Assembly (NCBI GenBank): GCA_050084985.1
Contig: JBITNC010000001.1
Span: 106,640,001-106,704,000, forward strand
DNA: 64,000 bases
Origin: Nageia nagi
Taxonomy: Eukaryota; Pinophyta
Direction: 5' to 3'
Shown: positions 22,141-34,944 of the stretch, in pieces
Position numbering within the stretch: the first letter of the stretch is position 1
How the letters are laid out: each line of letters begins with the position of its first letter
The notes under the pieces: generated by a model
Told to the model about the DNA's origin: nothing
Databases searched by the model: none
The model's input: only the letters and a program-made list of their open reading frames with translations
Position numbers and translations under genes: made by a program

Positions 22141-22936
22141 AATTTTTAATTCTTATGTTGAATTCATGTTTATTATGACAACTTTATCCCTAAGAGTATT
22201 TTTGGTTGTATAGTGTTGATTTGGGTATTTTTGGCTAGTTCTTCTTATATGATAAACTATTTATACACTTGAGTATATAATAGACCATCATTATCACTAT
22301 TTAGTTATCTATGTGAAGGAACTCATATGTGTATATGATGGATCATTTTTTTGCACTATTTAGTTATCCATATATGAGGAACTATGGTGTATTTTGGCAC
22401 TTTTCAATTATCCATTTGTAAGGAACTCATATGTGCATTTTATCATACTCTATTTGTGATAATAATCAACACATATTTTGTATATAGTAGGTGACTCTGA
22501 GTATTGGCTTGGCATCTTTGTGATGAATTATAGTACAACACTAGTTAGTTTTTGGATAACATTTCTTTATTCATTTATCTTTTTTGATATGAATGTGTAC
22601 ATGATGCATGTAATTGATCTTATTTTTTGAGCTATTTATATCTTATAGGTTTTTTCTTGAGATTGTAGGTTACTTACTTCAAGTGTACAGGCTCATGGAG
22701 GTTTATCATGTAAACTTATAGTTATATGAATACTTTATGTATATTAAAATCAATTATGGTTAATGATTATATTATAAACTATTTTTTAGAATGGTAAAGT
22801 AGTGAGTCTCAAACTAAGATCCTATTTACTTCACAAAGATGTAAAAGTTCTCATCTTCAATTGTATTTGTATAGAGAAGAACTCTCTTTTACTCTCTCTT
22901 TCTTGTCTCTTCTTCACTCTATCCTAATATTGCATT
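22141..22936 (+). other. Non-coding 3' region of the copia element
   Basis: AT-rich, no coding evidence. Three imperfect copies of tagttatcCATatgtgaggaactcatatgtgta-like text occur at ~22300, 22360 and 22404. The last part (22850-22930) is CT-rich and leads into the polypurine tract. Confidence 0.5.
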
Positions 22937-22945
22937 AAAGGGGAG
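22937..22945 (+). other. copia polypurine tract
   Basis: AAAGGGGAG immediately before the TGTTAGAATG start of the 3' LTR, the standard copia arrangement. Confidence 0.85.
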
Positions 22946-23194
22946 TGTTAGAATGTATAATTCATTATTGTAAGGTTTTGTCAGGTTCTTCTTTGTAAAT
23001 TCATCAATACTTAAAGGTATCCCTAGATACCTTAAGTATTTAAGTGAATGTGAGAATGTAACTTGTCCTACACTCCTTCTCATGAGTATGCACCTTAGGT
23101 AAAAGGATGAAGCATGTCATGCCTTTGTACGATGGTTAAAAGAGTGATCCCAAGGAGGATTTTGGACTATAAATAGAAGTTCTCTCCTAAGATC
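22946..23194 (+). repeat. copia 3' LTR, cut by the Tat-like gypsy at 23195
   Basis: Starts TGTTAGAATGTATAATTC and follows the 5' LTR (3049-3297) base for base with scattered differences, including TATAAATA at 23168-23175. It stops at ...ctaagatc, equivalent to 3297 of the 5' LTR, where the TGTTATCTAAA of a gypsy LTR begins. The remaining ~260 bp should lie beyond the window. Confidence 0.9.
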
Positions 23195-24117
23195 TGTTAT
23201 CTAAAAAAACAACCTGCTAGAAAGTAAGAAAATTCACATTAAAACAAATGTGTATTTTATTACTTCTCAAGATAAACTCAATATTACAATACATATTTTC
23301 TTAATCCATTGCCTTGCTATGAAGGGATTTACAAATTTAGGTACTCCAATTTTGAGAAATACAAGCTTCCTATTGGGCTATTATAGAGTCTCTAGTTATT
23401 TATGTGAGTTGTTGGCATTCTAGATGGATCGTTGGTATTTGATGCCAATATCCAACATTTCTATAAATTTGATAGATTTTAGTACCTTATTCCTAAACTT
23501 TTATTCTTCCTTCAGATTTCTAATGATTCCCAATTCAATGGACCTTGGTATTTTTAATATTTAACACCTATGGACCCTGCACACATGTTAAAATAATGTA
23601 TCAAACATATCCTTTCTAATAAAATGTAAATAACATAACTTACAACATGATTAAACAACATAAAATGAAGTAGCTCTCTCATAGTATTTCTAGTGATATT
23701 TTGGTAACATGAACTTACTTTAAATTTGGGTCTCTTAATTCATTGTTTGAACTTGTATTTATAGATTTTAAATACTTACCAAACCGTAGCTTCTAGAAAC
23801 TAAAATTGAGGGTTCAACATTTATCATGAGCCAAAATTGGCTTGAATTAGTGTTCAACACAAGCAAGGATGATGACTTGAACCTCTATCTATAGATTTAC
23901 AAAGGAGATGAACTTCACAACTCATTCTCTCTCTCTTTTTTTTTTCTACTTATAGAATAGCTAGAAATTTATATTGGGCACCAATGATTGGGGTTAGTCA
24001 TCGATGACCAAAACCCAATCACTAGCAATTTTCATTAAACTATATGTTTTGCATTATGCTTAGTTTTTGGTCTCTTTTCATTCAAATTTCAAATGCAATC
24101 ATTTTTAGGTGTCTACA
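23195..24117 (-). repeat. 3' LTR of the large Tat-like element (923 bp)
   Basis: Runs TGTTATCTAAAA...TTTAGGTGTCTACA in plus coordinates. The outermost 20 or so bases and the polypurine tract match the 9074 element, but the body is only distantly alike, so it is another subfamily. Minus-strand TATAAATA at 23756-23763. No partner is visible in the window. Confidence 0.8.
23756..23763 (-). promoter_or_regulatory. TATA box of the Tat-like LTR (minus strand)
   Basis: TATAAATA in the same context (aaaatcTATAAATAcaag-like) as in the 9074 and 20060 LTRs. Confidence 0.55.
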
Positions 24118-24131
24118 TTTTGCCCCTTTTT
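24118..24131 (-). other. Polypurine tract of the large Tat-like element
   Basis: AAAAAGGGGCAAAA on the minus strand directly against the LTR, identical to the tract at 9923-9936. Confidence 0.8.
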
Positions 24132-25470
24132 AAAATATCTACTATTGGTAGGTGATAATTTAAAAATACTAGTGGGTGTATCCAAGTTATTTGACTTGTG
24201 TGATTGACTCTATGGTCAATGTTTAAATTTGACTTAGTATCTTGAGTAAGCCAAGCTTTAATCGATCAAATCATGATAAAAAAATATTTTCATCATTTCC
24301 TCTTGATGTGTTTTAAAAACAATTTTGGTTGTATACTAAAACAATCGCTTATATTGATCTTCCATACTACAAACTTGTATGATAGTTGTGTGATGAGTCT
24401 ATTTATCATCATTATGCATGTCTAAGCAAGTATGTATCATTAAGAGTCATTTTGTGTATACAGTTTGATTTTGATAATATTATCTTTTAGCCTGACAGCA
24501 AGGTTTCATGATAATATTGCACAAAAGATTACATCATGTTTATATTATGTCAAATTTTTAGAAGTTTGGAATACTTTGAGAGCCTTAATCTCTTCTATTC
24601 ATCTCACTTTGAGCAGTTCATTAAGCCAAATTCTTGGTCTTAAATGTGGACATATTTTGTTATCATTTTGTAAATTCTTTGAACCCTATCAATATTAAGC
24701 TACAAGAAGGGCCATATATATATATATATATATATTGATATTCATACTAAAAAGGAGGGTAATTTTTTCTTTTGACAAATTTTTAATTTGTTAATTTATC
24801 AAATCATCAACACACATACTGGATCATTGGTGAGCCATTTGAGTCATTAGTTCCTAATCCTTGATCACCAGAGTTCAACTACATGGGGTAATAAAAAAAA
24901 TGTTTTACTATCACTTTCTAACTTTGTCATTTTCAATTTATAGAGCTTTATCACTGCACATTTTTGATTTTGACTCCATCTTTTAGCCAATTAGCATAAT
25001 TTATGTAGACCAAGATGCCACCATGAGGATGCTAGGTATGTAGGAGGAGACCAATGAAGGAGGAGTTAGGGTTTTTAAAAAACCCTTTTTGAATTTTTAT
25101 TGATTTAGCTCATTTTACACCTAATTTTCAAAAATAAAATCATAGGATAGTTAGATTTTAATTTTAGGATATTTTTAACTTTTTAAATTTTCAATTTAGG
25201 TATTTTTTTATTGAATTTTGCATTTTTTCAAAACCCTCAACTGTGATCATTGACTAAGGTTGAGGGTTTATAAAAACATTGATGTTTAGCCTCAAACACC
25301 AGTAATCCTATAAACCTAAGGTTCGATATTGGATGATCAAGGTAGGTCATTTTTTATGGTAGCATAGTTTGTTAATTATATTTATGTTAATTAATTAGGT
25401 ATTAGAGGTATTTGATCTATGAGGGTGGTACCTAAACATACTCCTATAGGGTTAGGAATTGTTATCTAAT
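24132..25470. other. Tat 3' untranslated DNA, then unassigned DNA before the PMD frame
   Basis: 24132-24540 aligns in order with 9937-10330 of the gag-pro element (gcatgtctaagc-agtatgta; gacag/acaatggtttc), so it is Tat 3' untranslated DNA. Past ~24540 the match ends, which marks roughly where the PMD-bearing insertion begins. A (TA)n run lies at 24713-24734. The rest (to 25470) has no readable protein. I could not define the insertion's ends or a duplication. Confidence 0.5.
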
Positions 25471-25479
25471 GATGATCAT

Positions 25480-26379
25480 GCATTCTTTAGAGTAGTGGAC
25501 TTTGGAGTTGGACCCTATATTGGTCGTATTAATTAGAATTACCCCTTCCTAGTAGGTTTGCTAGAGAGGTAGAATTCCATCACTAGCACTTTCCATCTCC
25601 TGATAAGTGATATGAATATGATGGTGGAGGATATTCATAATTTACATCACCTACCTATTTAGGGCTAGAGAATCCATCATACCATGGATAACAATTCAAT
25701 GCATCTAGATATTACCACCATATATGGTGAGGGGGCAATCAAGGGCATGGTCAAAGACATCTATTTTGGGGGATTCCATACTTCTATTACTAGAAGGATG
25801 ATTGTTAGATATTAATCATAGCATCATATTTGATGGATATGATCTAGTGTTATGCCCTTCTAGACATTGGTAGTGGCATGTTCCCATGGTCTCTATTGCA
25901 TGTTGTTGTAGATATGATTCAACAAGGCATAGTGTATGCATGGGCTCCTATGTTATTGGCTTAGATCTATAAGGAGCTTTTTTTCTATTCTTTGGGTCAT
26001 AGGTGTTTAGTGTTTATGAAGATTACCTTTTAGGCTTGGTCATATGAGCATATTTATGTGGCTTGCCCTTTTGCACTCCTAGTGCCTAGCTTTGATACAC
26101 ACTTTATGTATCCATTCGACATCATGCAATGGTGGGAGGATTTGTATGTTCATATGATAGATGGTATTCATTAGGATATTATTCATTATTAGCATGTGAT
26201 TTCACACTTGGTACTAGATCATGTGGGGTTTAAACCTTATTTTTATTATTTTAAGTGGGAGAAGCTTTAGATCTAGCTAATTGGTATTCATTAGGCTAGG
26301 GTTGTTAGCGATCGTGGGACTAATTTTCTTGAATAATTCTATTTTGAGCATTTGCATCGTTATTTTGGCCTATTGTAGG
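25480..26379 (+). pseudogene. Plant mobile domain (PMD) protein, first part
   Basis: Readable in pieces: YPFLVGLLER followed by a stop at a Gln position, then NSITSTFHLLISDMNMMVED and NLHHLPI (~25545-25670). This is the PMD pattern in which an ERW-like motif is followed by T.TFHLP.GEM...L.D...L..LP. After a frameshift near 25815 the text continues with PWSLLHVVVDMIQQGIVYAW, APMLLAQIYKEL-like, and QAWSYEHI-like segments, the PMD YAWG.A.LA.LY.EL and W.YEH motifs. PMD proteins occur in plant transposable elements and in the derived MAIL1/MAIN genes. The frame is cut at 26379 by an Athila-like element and resumes at 37745. Confidence 0.8.
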
Positions 26380-27566
26380 TGATGGTGCATTTATATATAG
26401 TGTTAATCCAATAAGGGAGCTTATAAAGGGTTACATAATATATATGCATAATAGAGTTATCTTGGAGGGATGTTTACTACCTTGTCTCTACTCCAAAAGC
26501 ATGAATGTGGGGGTTTTATATTCCTAAGAGAGATTGTAAATAGGAAAGGGTACTAAACAAAAATGATATTAAAATAGGAATTAAATGGTAATAGGAAATC
26601 CTAGTGATAATAGGAAATCTAGGTATGAAAGTGGTTACAAAAAACACAAATAATGTTAATAGGAAAGCTGAAACACACCACACTAATGATTTTTTGCACA
26701 TATGAAGGAAAAAACTTCCAACAGTTTACTTTTAAAGAAATAAAAACTACCATTCATTCATCCATCAAACATGCTAATCTATCAATAAAAATATTGAAGC
26801 TATAAAATAATTGAATCTATAAACTAACTAATCTATAAACTGACTTAATCATTCACTTTTAACAACAAACAAGGGGTCATTCCTATCTTCTCATAAAGGA
26901 ACTAATCAGAGTTTATAGAATAGCACTTATCACAAAACTCAACATAAAGTGGAATACATGAATAGTACCATATATTTCAATCAAATGAATTCTTCACAAT
27001 CTAGCAAAATCTGGAACTTGCATAAAAAAATATAACTAATTATCTATTATCTCTGCTATCCAAAATATCTATGTATGATTACAACTGCTCCCATAAATCT
27101 TGGAGCTACATCAAATACTAGTATTAAATCATAATGAATATTCTTAATGCAAAATGTGAAATTTGAGATAGTGGTCTATCACTCCTAAACCAACTCAAGC
27201 ATTATCATTTTCCTACTTCCATTTGGCAATGGTCAAGCATCAAATAGATACATGGGTTGTATTTCAGTTACACTACTCAAATTCAATCATGGTTCTCTAC
27301 AATATTCATCTTTAATCAATAATAGCTACAAAATGTGGTAGCACAAAATGCTCCTAACTAGTCAATCTCTAATGCATGAACCTATTTTTGAAGCTTCAAG
27401 ATACATTAGCAGGTTAATTTATCAAACAAGTAATCTATATACTAATATCTAACTTAATACTCTATTATTCACTTGACATGCATGGAAATGGGATGAAAGA
27501 TGATCTAAAGAGGGGAATTGGGTGATACCAAAGTATTTAAAACATAGGTAAATTTAGGACTCATCA
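26380..27566 (-). repeat. 3' LTR of the Athila-like element (1187 bp)
   Basis: Runs TGATGGTGCATTTATATATAG...GGACTCATCA. It aligns with 36591-37744 throughout, including taatctatc, aacatgctaatctatca and the terminal aaacataggtaaatttagg. A minus-strand TATAAAA lies at 26514-26520, matched at 36725-36731. Confidence 0.95.
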
Positions 27567-27576
27567 TTCCCCCCAA
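27567..27576 (-). other. Polypurine tract of the Athila-like element
   Basis: On the element's strand TTGGGGGGAA lies immediately before the TGATGAGTCC start of the LTR. Confidence 0.8.
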
Positions 27577-27596
27577 CTAAAAGTTTTGCTCATCTC

Positions 27597-30487
27597 TAAG
27601 AAAAAAAACTCTTTCATTCATCATCCAAAGTTTCCATCCTCATCTTACATTTAGCTATGATGTCATATGCCAATGGGAAAACCTGAATTTCCTCACTATG
27701 AAACCCATGCATCTCTAGCAATTCTTGCATAACCCTTTCCTCTTATGTCTTATCTGTATCATTCCTTCCCTTGCAATCTATCTATGGTGTCCATAATAGC
27801 AATGTCTTGAATCTCAACCCAACCCACTTGACCTCTTGTTCATTTAAAATATGTGCATACCACCCAACTCTATCTAGTGCTACCTTCATTTCATAAATAG
27901 AGTGGGGTTCTCTCTTTCTTAATGAGGGAGACAAATCTACCCATCTATTTTCTACAGCTAATATCACATCGTTTAACTTGGAATGGCTTAGTTCTTGAAA
28001 CTAAAGGATTAATTTCTTTTTCAAAGTTTCATATTTAGCAACACATGGCATTTGCAACTCAAGGTTTTTCATGTCCTTTTGGATTTCCTCCACAAACTTG
28101 TGCTTAGCCTTGATGGTCATAGGATGAGTGTATTCTAATTCCTTAAAGGTAGATCTCTACCTCTCTCTTTCTAGTTCATTATGCATAAATGAGCATAAGG
28201 CCCATAAATTTACATCTCTAACAATCAAATTAATGTTTAAATGACTCATCTTAGGAAATAATAGACCACACAAATAAAACTTAGCTAGGAGGTTCTTGGA
28301 ATCCTCTTGAGAATGGTTGTAAATCCTACTAAATAATCTTGAATCATCAACCTTAATCATATGAGACCACATAAGCATATACAATTTAAATAAATACCAT
28401 TTTTCTTTAATACATAAGGCATACACTTAGGGAGGAGCCCTAACTTCAAGCAAATCCTTGATCACCTTTCTAATTTTGGAAAAGGTTTTCTAAATGTCCT
28501 TGTATTGCTTGGTTATTTGGTCCTTCTTGTCCATTTAGGTCTGAGTGAAGATTTTGAATTCCTCAAATTCAGCATTGATCTTGGAAAATTTCTTTTCAAA
28601 CTCCTCCTTTTGTTCATTAAGGTTTTTCTCATATTTTGACATCATTATGTACTCTTTTTCTTATTTGGACATTTCCTCTTATTGCTTATTGCAGTTTTCT
28701 CAAAGGGGTTTCATTTGGTCAATTTCCTTTTTATACTCTTTTATATTTCTTATTAGTTTGTCCAATTGTTGATTAGTATTTGTAATCCTTTGCTTGGATT
28801 CCTTAATTTGCTTCATGAAATTTAGGCATTCAACTATCTCTTTTGCCTCTTTCTTGGATTTAATTATCTCTCTCAACTATTGTAATTCAATCTTTAGCTT
28901 TTTATTGTCTATTGCCTTCCTTTTTAAAGAAATGTTTAATTCCATATTTGCACTATTAAGTGCTTTCAAGTCTAAAAATTCCTCCTCATATGGGTTGTGG
29001 GTGCTGCTTTTCCCTACGCTTGTCTGAGTTGCAGCTTTTATTTTAAATAATACTTCTTTCAATGAAGCATGAAAATCCTAGAGGACCATGACATATTCCT
29101 TTCTAACTTAAATAGGGGGGCTACTTTGTTTCTTACTTTATGGTGTACTAAAGAGTCCAAAGGTTTGCAAATGAAAACCAGGTGGAGTCTCTATTTCTTC
29201 TTCCTCAATCTACATTTCTATAGTGTCCTTCTCAAGGGTGCTCATTCTAGCTGAATTATCAACTTCATGGCTAGTAAACCTTAAGTTTTCTTCTTGAACT
29301 AGAGTATCCTCATTCATCCCCTCTTCTCTTGCCTTAATTTCTTTTACAGGTTCTTCCTTAGGTTCATACTCATCATCCAAGTTGATAGGTCTATCAACCT
29401 TCAAGGGTTTCATCTTCATGTTAGCATAAAATCAAATAGACCTCCTTACCCTTTTTGTGGCCTTTTGTTTCTACTTTCTTTTCCTTTTACCCTTGTTGGA
29501 AGTCTTAAAGTTTTATTTTGATCTTGATTTAGACTCCCTCTCAATGGATCCTAAGGGTTCTATGTAGTTCTTTGATTCATAATTATCTGAGGGTTTCTTG
29601 GAGGAAGATTTCCCTAATTTATTTACTTTCATGTTCCTAAATTTGGATACTAAGATACCTAGACCAAGTTTCACAAATTGATCCCAAGGGATGTTTAGGT
29701 AATTTATTTTCAAATAATTCTCTACAATCAATGTTATCATCCCATGGTGAGCCAAACTATTGGTCCCAAATTTTTTAAATTGTAAGGACATTGCATGGAT
29801 GGAGCAACTCAAGTAGAATGACATATTCACTAGCTTTTTATGTATTAAATGAGATAAAAGTTTCAAATAATGAGAAAATATGTATTGATACCAACCTTCA
29901 CTAGTGAAGTACAAAATTAGGTGATATGCCACTTCTCCCCATGGCTCTAGCAGTGTGGTGGGATTGATGTCTTGATTCATTATTTCTAGCTTTTTATCTT
30001 TAGGTCCTATGAACAACTCCTTATAGTTCATTGTATTGATCTTGTACCATTTTTCTTTGATCTATGGAAACCTTATAGCTTCAGCTATTACATCTTTAGT
30101 GAAATGGACTATCATTCCTTTCATAACTAAATGGTGGGTCTCATAATTCCTAGCAAATTATTTTACAATCTTTTAATTATTATACCCATGGAGTTTATTC
30201 ATAAAGGTTATCCATACTACTTTCATGAATTCTCTAATAGTGACCTCTAAAACCATAATCTTGGCTATGTTTTCTAGTTTGTTATGTATGATTCTTTATG
30301 CCATTGAAATGATCCTTAAGAATTATTTGAAATGCTCTATTAGAAAACTATAATTATTTTCTCCCACTGATTGACTACATGTATTGCATGCTTGAAATAA
30401 GCTATACATAACCTCGGTAAGAATTGGGACTCATAAAGCATTGGATCTCATACTTGTACCTCCTCCTCTAGCTGAAGGGTTTGCCAT
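27597..30487 (-). pseudogene. Long ORF after integrase, env position (~960 codons, function unknown)
   Basis: From an ATG at 30487 one reading frame runs 2.9 kb without a frameshift; only point stops break it, many of them TAG or TAA at plausible Gln positions. It begins MANPSARGGGTSMRSN. The N-terminal third has a dense helical domain (EPWGEVAYHLILYFTSEGWY; later LAHHGMITLIVENYL) at ~29690-29950. Next come a Lys/Ser-rich linker, an acidic segment (~29220-29420) and a long Lys/Glu coiled-coil stretch (~28440-29060). The C-terminal part (~27790-28430) is globular-looking. I see no clear signal peptide or membrane anchor. Athila elements carry an env-like ORF here, but by sequence I cannot call this an envelope protein. 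Confidence 0.7.
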
Positions 30488-31050
30488 CTATTTGTAGATT
30501 ATTGATAATCAATGATGGGGATTAATTTTGTACATGTGCTGAGTGTCGAACATGGGAGGATGAGCAATGTGATCTTGTAATCATTTTAGAAGGTGATGGG
30601 TGTATCTTGTCATGATTATCATATAGGAAAGTGAATTAAAGAGTACATAATTAAACATTTATATCCAAACATACAAAAATTAATAAAATAAACCTAATTT
30701 TTGCCAATTAAATAGGCAGGTAGTGTATGATGCAAAATTTACATGAGTTGGAGTTATGGTGGTTGAGGAAGTTCATTGAAGATGCATTGTTGCTATGATT
30801 AGTTGCCCTCTTGTATCTTTTGTTAACTCCTTATGATTCCTATAATAAAACAAAAGTTAGTACATATTTTTTATCTCTCTTTGAGTGTGTTTGAATGAGG
30901 TGTATAATTGGTAGAGATTAGGGTTCTGGTCGTATGTCATTGTTCATGCTCATATCTAGCATGAATTGGTGATGGAATGAGATTCCATCATCGTTAGCAT
31001 TGTATGGTTCTAAATATTTGATATGAACTAATCCTTGAAAAGAGGTTTTC
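30488..31050 (-). other. Spacer between integrase and the extra ORF
   Basis: About 560 bp with no frame that continues either neighbour. It could hold the splice acceptor for a subgenomic mRNA of the extra ORF, but no site stands out. Confidence 0.4.
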
Positions 31051-32230
31051 TATAAAGTTTTAGCATGTGCCCATTTTCCATTAATGGGTATATTTCTTTA
31101 TCTATTATTCTGAGTTTAGCTACCCCATTTCCATATAATGTATCTACTTCATATGTTCCCATCAACTTATTTTGTAACTTGACTTTAAATTCCCTAAATA
31201 TTGAATCAAATAATAATGCCTAGTCACCTGGTCAAAAAGTCTTTTCTTGAATGAATTTTTAATGCCAAAGCTTACGTTGATTTTGAATAAATTTTATATG
31301 TTGAAATGCCTAGAGTATACATTACACTAAGGCATGTAAATTATCTATTCATTCTTTTTGTGCATCTGACAAGTACATTCATAGCTCATCAGTTGTTCTT
31401 GGTATTTTTATCTCAAATTCAATAGGCAAGAATGCCTTCCTTCCATAGATAAGCTCAAATGGGATGAATCATGTAGTTGTTTTCCAAGTTGTCCTATAGG
31501 CTGACACAACTTTTGGCAACCTATTAGTCCAATCCTTCCTATGAATGGCCATTATCTTTGTAAGTATGTTCTCTAATTCTTTGTTGGTGACTTCTACTTG
31601 GTCATTGGCTTGAGGGTAATATGATGTTGATTTTCTATACCTTATTTCACATTATTTCATTAATTATTCAATTAGCAAAGATGTAAAATGAGTACCTTGG
31701 TTAGTAACAATTTTTCTTAGTACTCCATACTTGGTGAATATCTCTTTGTAGAGAAAATTAGCAATGTTCTCCTACTTAGAATTCCTTAGTGGTCTTACTT
31801 CTACCCATTTAGTCACATAGTCTATATAGAATAGGATGTATTCATTCTAGTTTGATGGAGGGTTAATAGGCACTATGGAGTCCATACCCCATTTATCAAA
31901 TGGATCTAGTGATAAGTATGGTTGCAATGGCATCTCAATGGATTTGGTTGGTTTTCCTCCCTTTTGACACTAATCATAGTGTTTTATATATTCTATTGCA
32001 TCCTTGAAGATAGAAGGCCAACAGTATCCATTGTGTAAGACCTTAAGGGTTGTTATTTTGGCTACAAAATGACCACCATAGGGTTCAACATGGCTTTCTT
32101 GTAGAATGTTATACACTTCATATTCTCTTACACACCTACATAGTATATTGTATATTCCTATTTTGAAGAGATAACCCCCTATCTAGCTGAATGATAAGCT
32201 GAATCAAGGGATATCTCATTTGAATTAAAC
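31050..32230 (-). pseudogene. Gypsy integrase of the Athila-like element
   Basis: A zinc-binding H2C2 segment is partly readable (HVEPYGGHFVAKITTLKVL then GYCWPSIFKDA). It is followed by the core with WGMDSIVPINPPS (~31880; first Asp), VTNQGTHFTS (~31690; second Asp changed to Asn), YYPQANDQVEVTNKELENIL (~31570; Glu) and SAYRTTWKTTT then FELIYGRKAFLPIEFEI (~31400-31490), the gypsy AYRT...TPF.LVYG....P.E. motif. Many stops lie at Gln codons. Its catalytic triad is broken. Confidence 0.88.
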
Positions 32231-33640
32231 TATTGAGGAAGCTTCCTTATGTCTAAGCAGTTTGCAATATCAACAAACCAAAGCATCTAAGTTGTGATAA
32301 CAAATAGGTGCTCATCTAGGAAATAGTCATCTAGAAATCCTTCCTCAATTTGGTGTGGTACTCTAGATAAAATTTTTACAACAAAATTTTCTTTACCTGG
32401 CTTGTCAACTATTTGGACATCAAATTATTGTAGGAGGAGAAGCCATCTAATAATCCTTCCATTTTGTAAAGGCTTGTTCATCAAATATCGAATGGTTGAG
32501 TGGTCTATGTGCACAAATACTAGGTACCTTGTAATGTACTACCTAAAATTATTTATGGCATGAATGAATATTAGGAATTCCTTCTCTATCATTGTATAGT
32601 TTAGATTTGCTCCTTTAAGGTGTTTTATTATGTATTATATAACATGATAGTGCTTATCTTCCTTTTAGCCCAATACTTCTCCCAAGGTTGTATCTGATGC
32701 ATTTATGTATATATGAAATGAAAGTTTTCAATTTGGTCCTTATAGAATTAATGTTATTACCAAGGTGTCTTTTAATGAATTGAATGCATTTTGACATGTA
32801 AGGGTCCATTTAAACTCATTTTATTTTGTTAGTAGGTCAAATAAAGGTGTTGATTGAAGTCCTTCATAGATCTCCTATAGTATCCAGCATGACCTAGAAA
32901 ACTCCTTACATCTTTTACTCTTTCTAGTGATGGGAGGTTTTGAATTACCTCAATCTTCTTTGGATCCACCTTAAGGCCTTTTGGTTAGATATGCTATCCC
33001 AAAACTATACCTTTTGTGATCATAATATGTCATTTCTCATTACTAAGTGAAAGGTTGGTATCTCTGCATCTTTGCAAGACTTTCTCCAGGTTTTGTAGTG
33101 CTTCTTAAAACATTTCACCAATTAGAGTCAAGTCATCCATGTAGACCTATACAAAATCTAATATATCACTAAAGATTTTGGGGAGTGCTCTATGAAATGT
33201 AGCTAGTGCATTACATAAGCCAAAAAGTAGGATCTTATATGCAAATGCATCTCATAGGAAAGTAACCATAGTGTTGTCTTTATTAGTCTATGCAACTTGG
33301 ATCTAGTTATAACTGTTGAAACCATTGAGAAATGAAAAATACTTCTTACCTGAAATATTATCTAAGACTTGGTCTATGTTAGGAATAAGGAAGTGATCTT
33401 TCCTTATTGATTTGCTTAGATCCCTATAATCAATGCATATTTGCCATTTCCCATTCTTCTTAGGGACAACTACTAAGGGTGACACCCACTCACTATCAAA
33501 TATAGGGTAGATAAAACCAACCTATAGTAGTTTTTGTATTTCTTCTTTCACTATTTATTTCATCATAAGGTTTAACCTTCTTGATAACTATTTAATTGGT
33601 TTGGATTCATCATGCATATAAATATGATGTGTACATACCT
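32230..33640 (-). pseudogene. Gypsy reverse transcriptase and RNase H of the Athila-like element
   Basis: The open piece 33485-33303 reads SPLVVVPKKNGKWQICIDYR then KDHFLIPNIDQVLDNISGKK (RT motifs 1-3). The catalytic box YMDD is at ~33132-33145. Next come ERVKDVRSFLGHAGYYRRSM-like text (~32900; the connection motif SFLG..GYYRRFI) and a decayed RNase H down to ~32300. RT and RNase H would convert element RNA to DNA. Several stops and frameshifts are present. Confidence 0.88.
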
Positions 33641-34220
33641 AAGGGTTGATTTATTGCATGTCCTCATATGTCCATGCAAATGCAGTATTATGCTTAACCA
33701 ACATGTCCAATAGTCATTTCTCTTCTTTAGTTGTTAATGTGTTGTTGATTTTTAGGTGTTTTCCTAGAATAATTTATATTATATTTTCTAGTAAGGTGCA
33801 TTTTCTAATTCTATCAAATGAGGCTCCTTGTCTAGCTCTTCTGAAGATAAGAATGATTGGATGGCATAGTTATCTCCATGTAAATAAGGGATGTCATCCA
33901 TGTTCCATTCTAACACATCATATTCATCATTTTCTTATATGTATGGTCTTTAATCTAATGTGAGTATAGACACTATTGAATTTTCATTACCAGTCTATTC
34001 AACCCTCAAATAATTTTCTATATTCATTAGTTTTGCTAGAGAATAAATGATAATGTTTTTTATGGACTCACCATTTGAAATTGACATATTCCTATTTGGC
34101 ACTTGATGTATGCATCTATTGTTGCTAACCATGGCCTTCTAGGTATTATGGGTTGTCCTGCCATATTATATTTGATCTTTATGATCATGATGTTTGTTAG
34201 ATATTCCCACAAATTCACTA

Positions 34221-34460
34221 CTACAAGAATATCCTCAATTGGGGTACAATGGTGAATCTATCAGCCATCAAAAGTACCATGCTAGTAGATCTCACCTCGA
34301 TGCACCCAATTCTATTCATTATTTCAAATATCATAACATTTATATTAGCTACCAAATTGACTAGTACATTTAAAAATTTATGGTCTCCAATTATAACTAT
34401 GACAATAGGGCTTCCTAGGTCAGCATATTTTTGGATTGTTAACTTTCCTAGCATAAGCTT
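34221..34460 (-). pseudogene. Gypsy protease of the Athila-like element
   Basis: The frame reads DLGSPIVIVIIGDHKFLNVL, then NLVANINVMIFEIMN where the active-site DLGA is changed to NLVA, then GCIE and MADRFTI, the Athila pattern DPGS..I.C.IG...L..LGASIN.MP...........LADRS. Residue loss at the active site makes it dead. A plus-strand ORF at 34249-34608 is merely its antisense shadow. Confidence 0.82.
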
Positions 34461-34944
34461 AGCTAGTTTCCCTATAACATGTATTATCTTGGGTTCTTAT
34501 TTCTTCCTTCATAGTATTTTGGTGCATACCTCTTTGACCATTTTTGCATATATAGGTACATATTTTAATGATTGGAGAAGAGGTATATTGAAACACATAT
34601 TTTTTTAGCTCATTCATTATATGAAATCTTGCTACTCATCATTTTTAATTGGGACAAATTATTCCAAACATTTAGGAAAGGGTGGAGCATTAACTTGTGG
34701 GGGTTGCTCTTGAGTTGGCTCCTAAAGTTGTTTTCTTATGTGTCAATAGGTTTGTCCTCTTCTGCTTCCTCTATTATTAGTGGTGAGGGATCCTAAAATA
34801 TTCTTCTTGATCTTGTTCCTATAGCATTTGTAGTATATGTCTAATTATCTTGAGCATAATATAATTGAGTGCCTCTATTGTTATTTGGATTTGCAAGTGG
34901 CTAAGTTGGTAGTTGAATTAGAGGCCTATGTTGTTGTTGTTGAT

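Noticed and set aside
33646-33963. 105-codon plus-strand ORF
   Set aside because: It lies antisense to the Athila-like pol region between protease and RT; composition is that of a reverse-complement shadow.
34249-34608. 119-codon plus-strand ORF
   Set aside because: Exactly antisense to the protease with MADR and IGD motifs on the minus strand.
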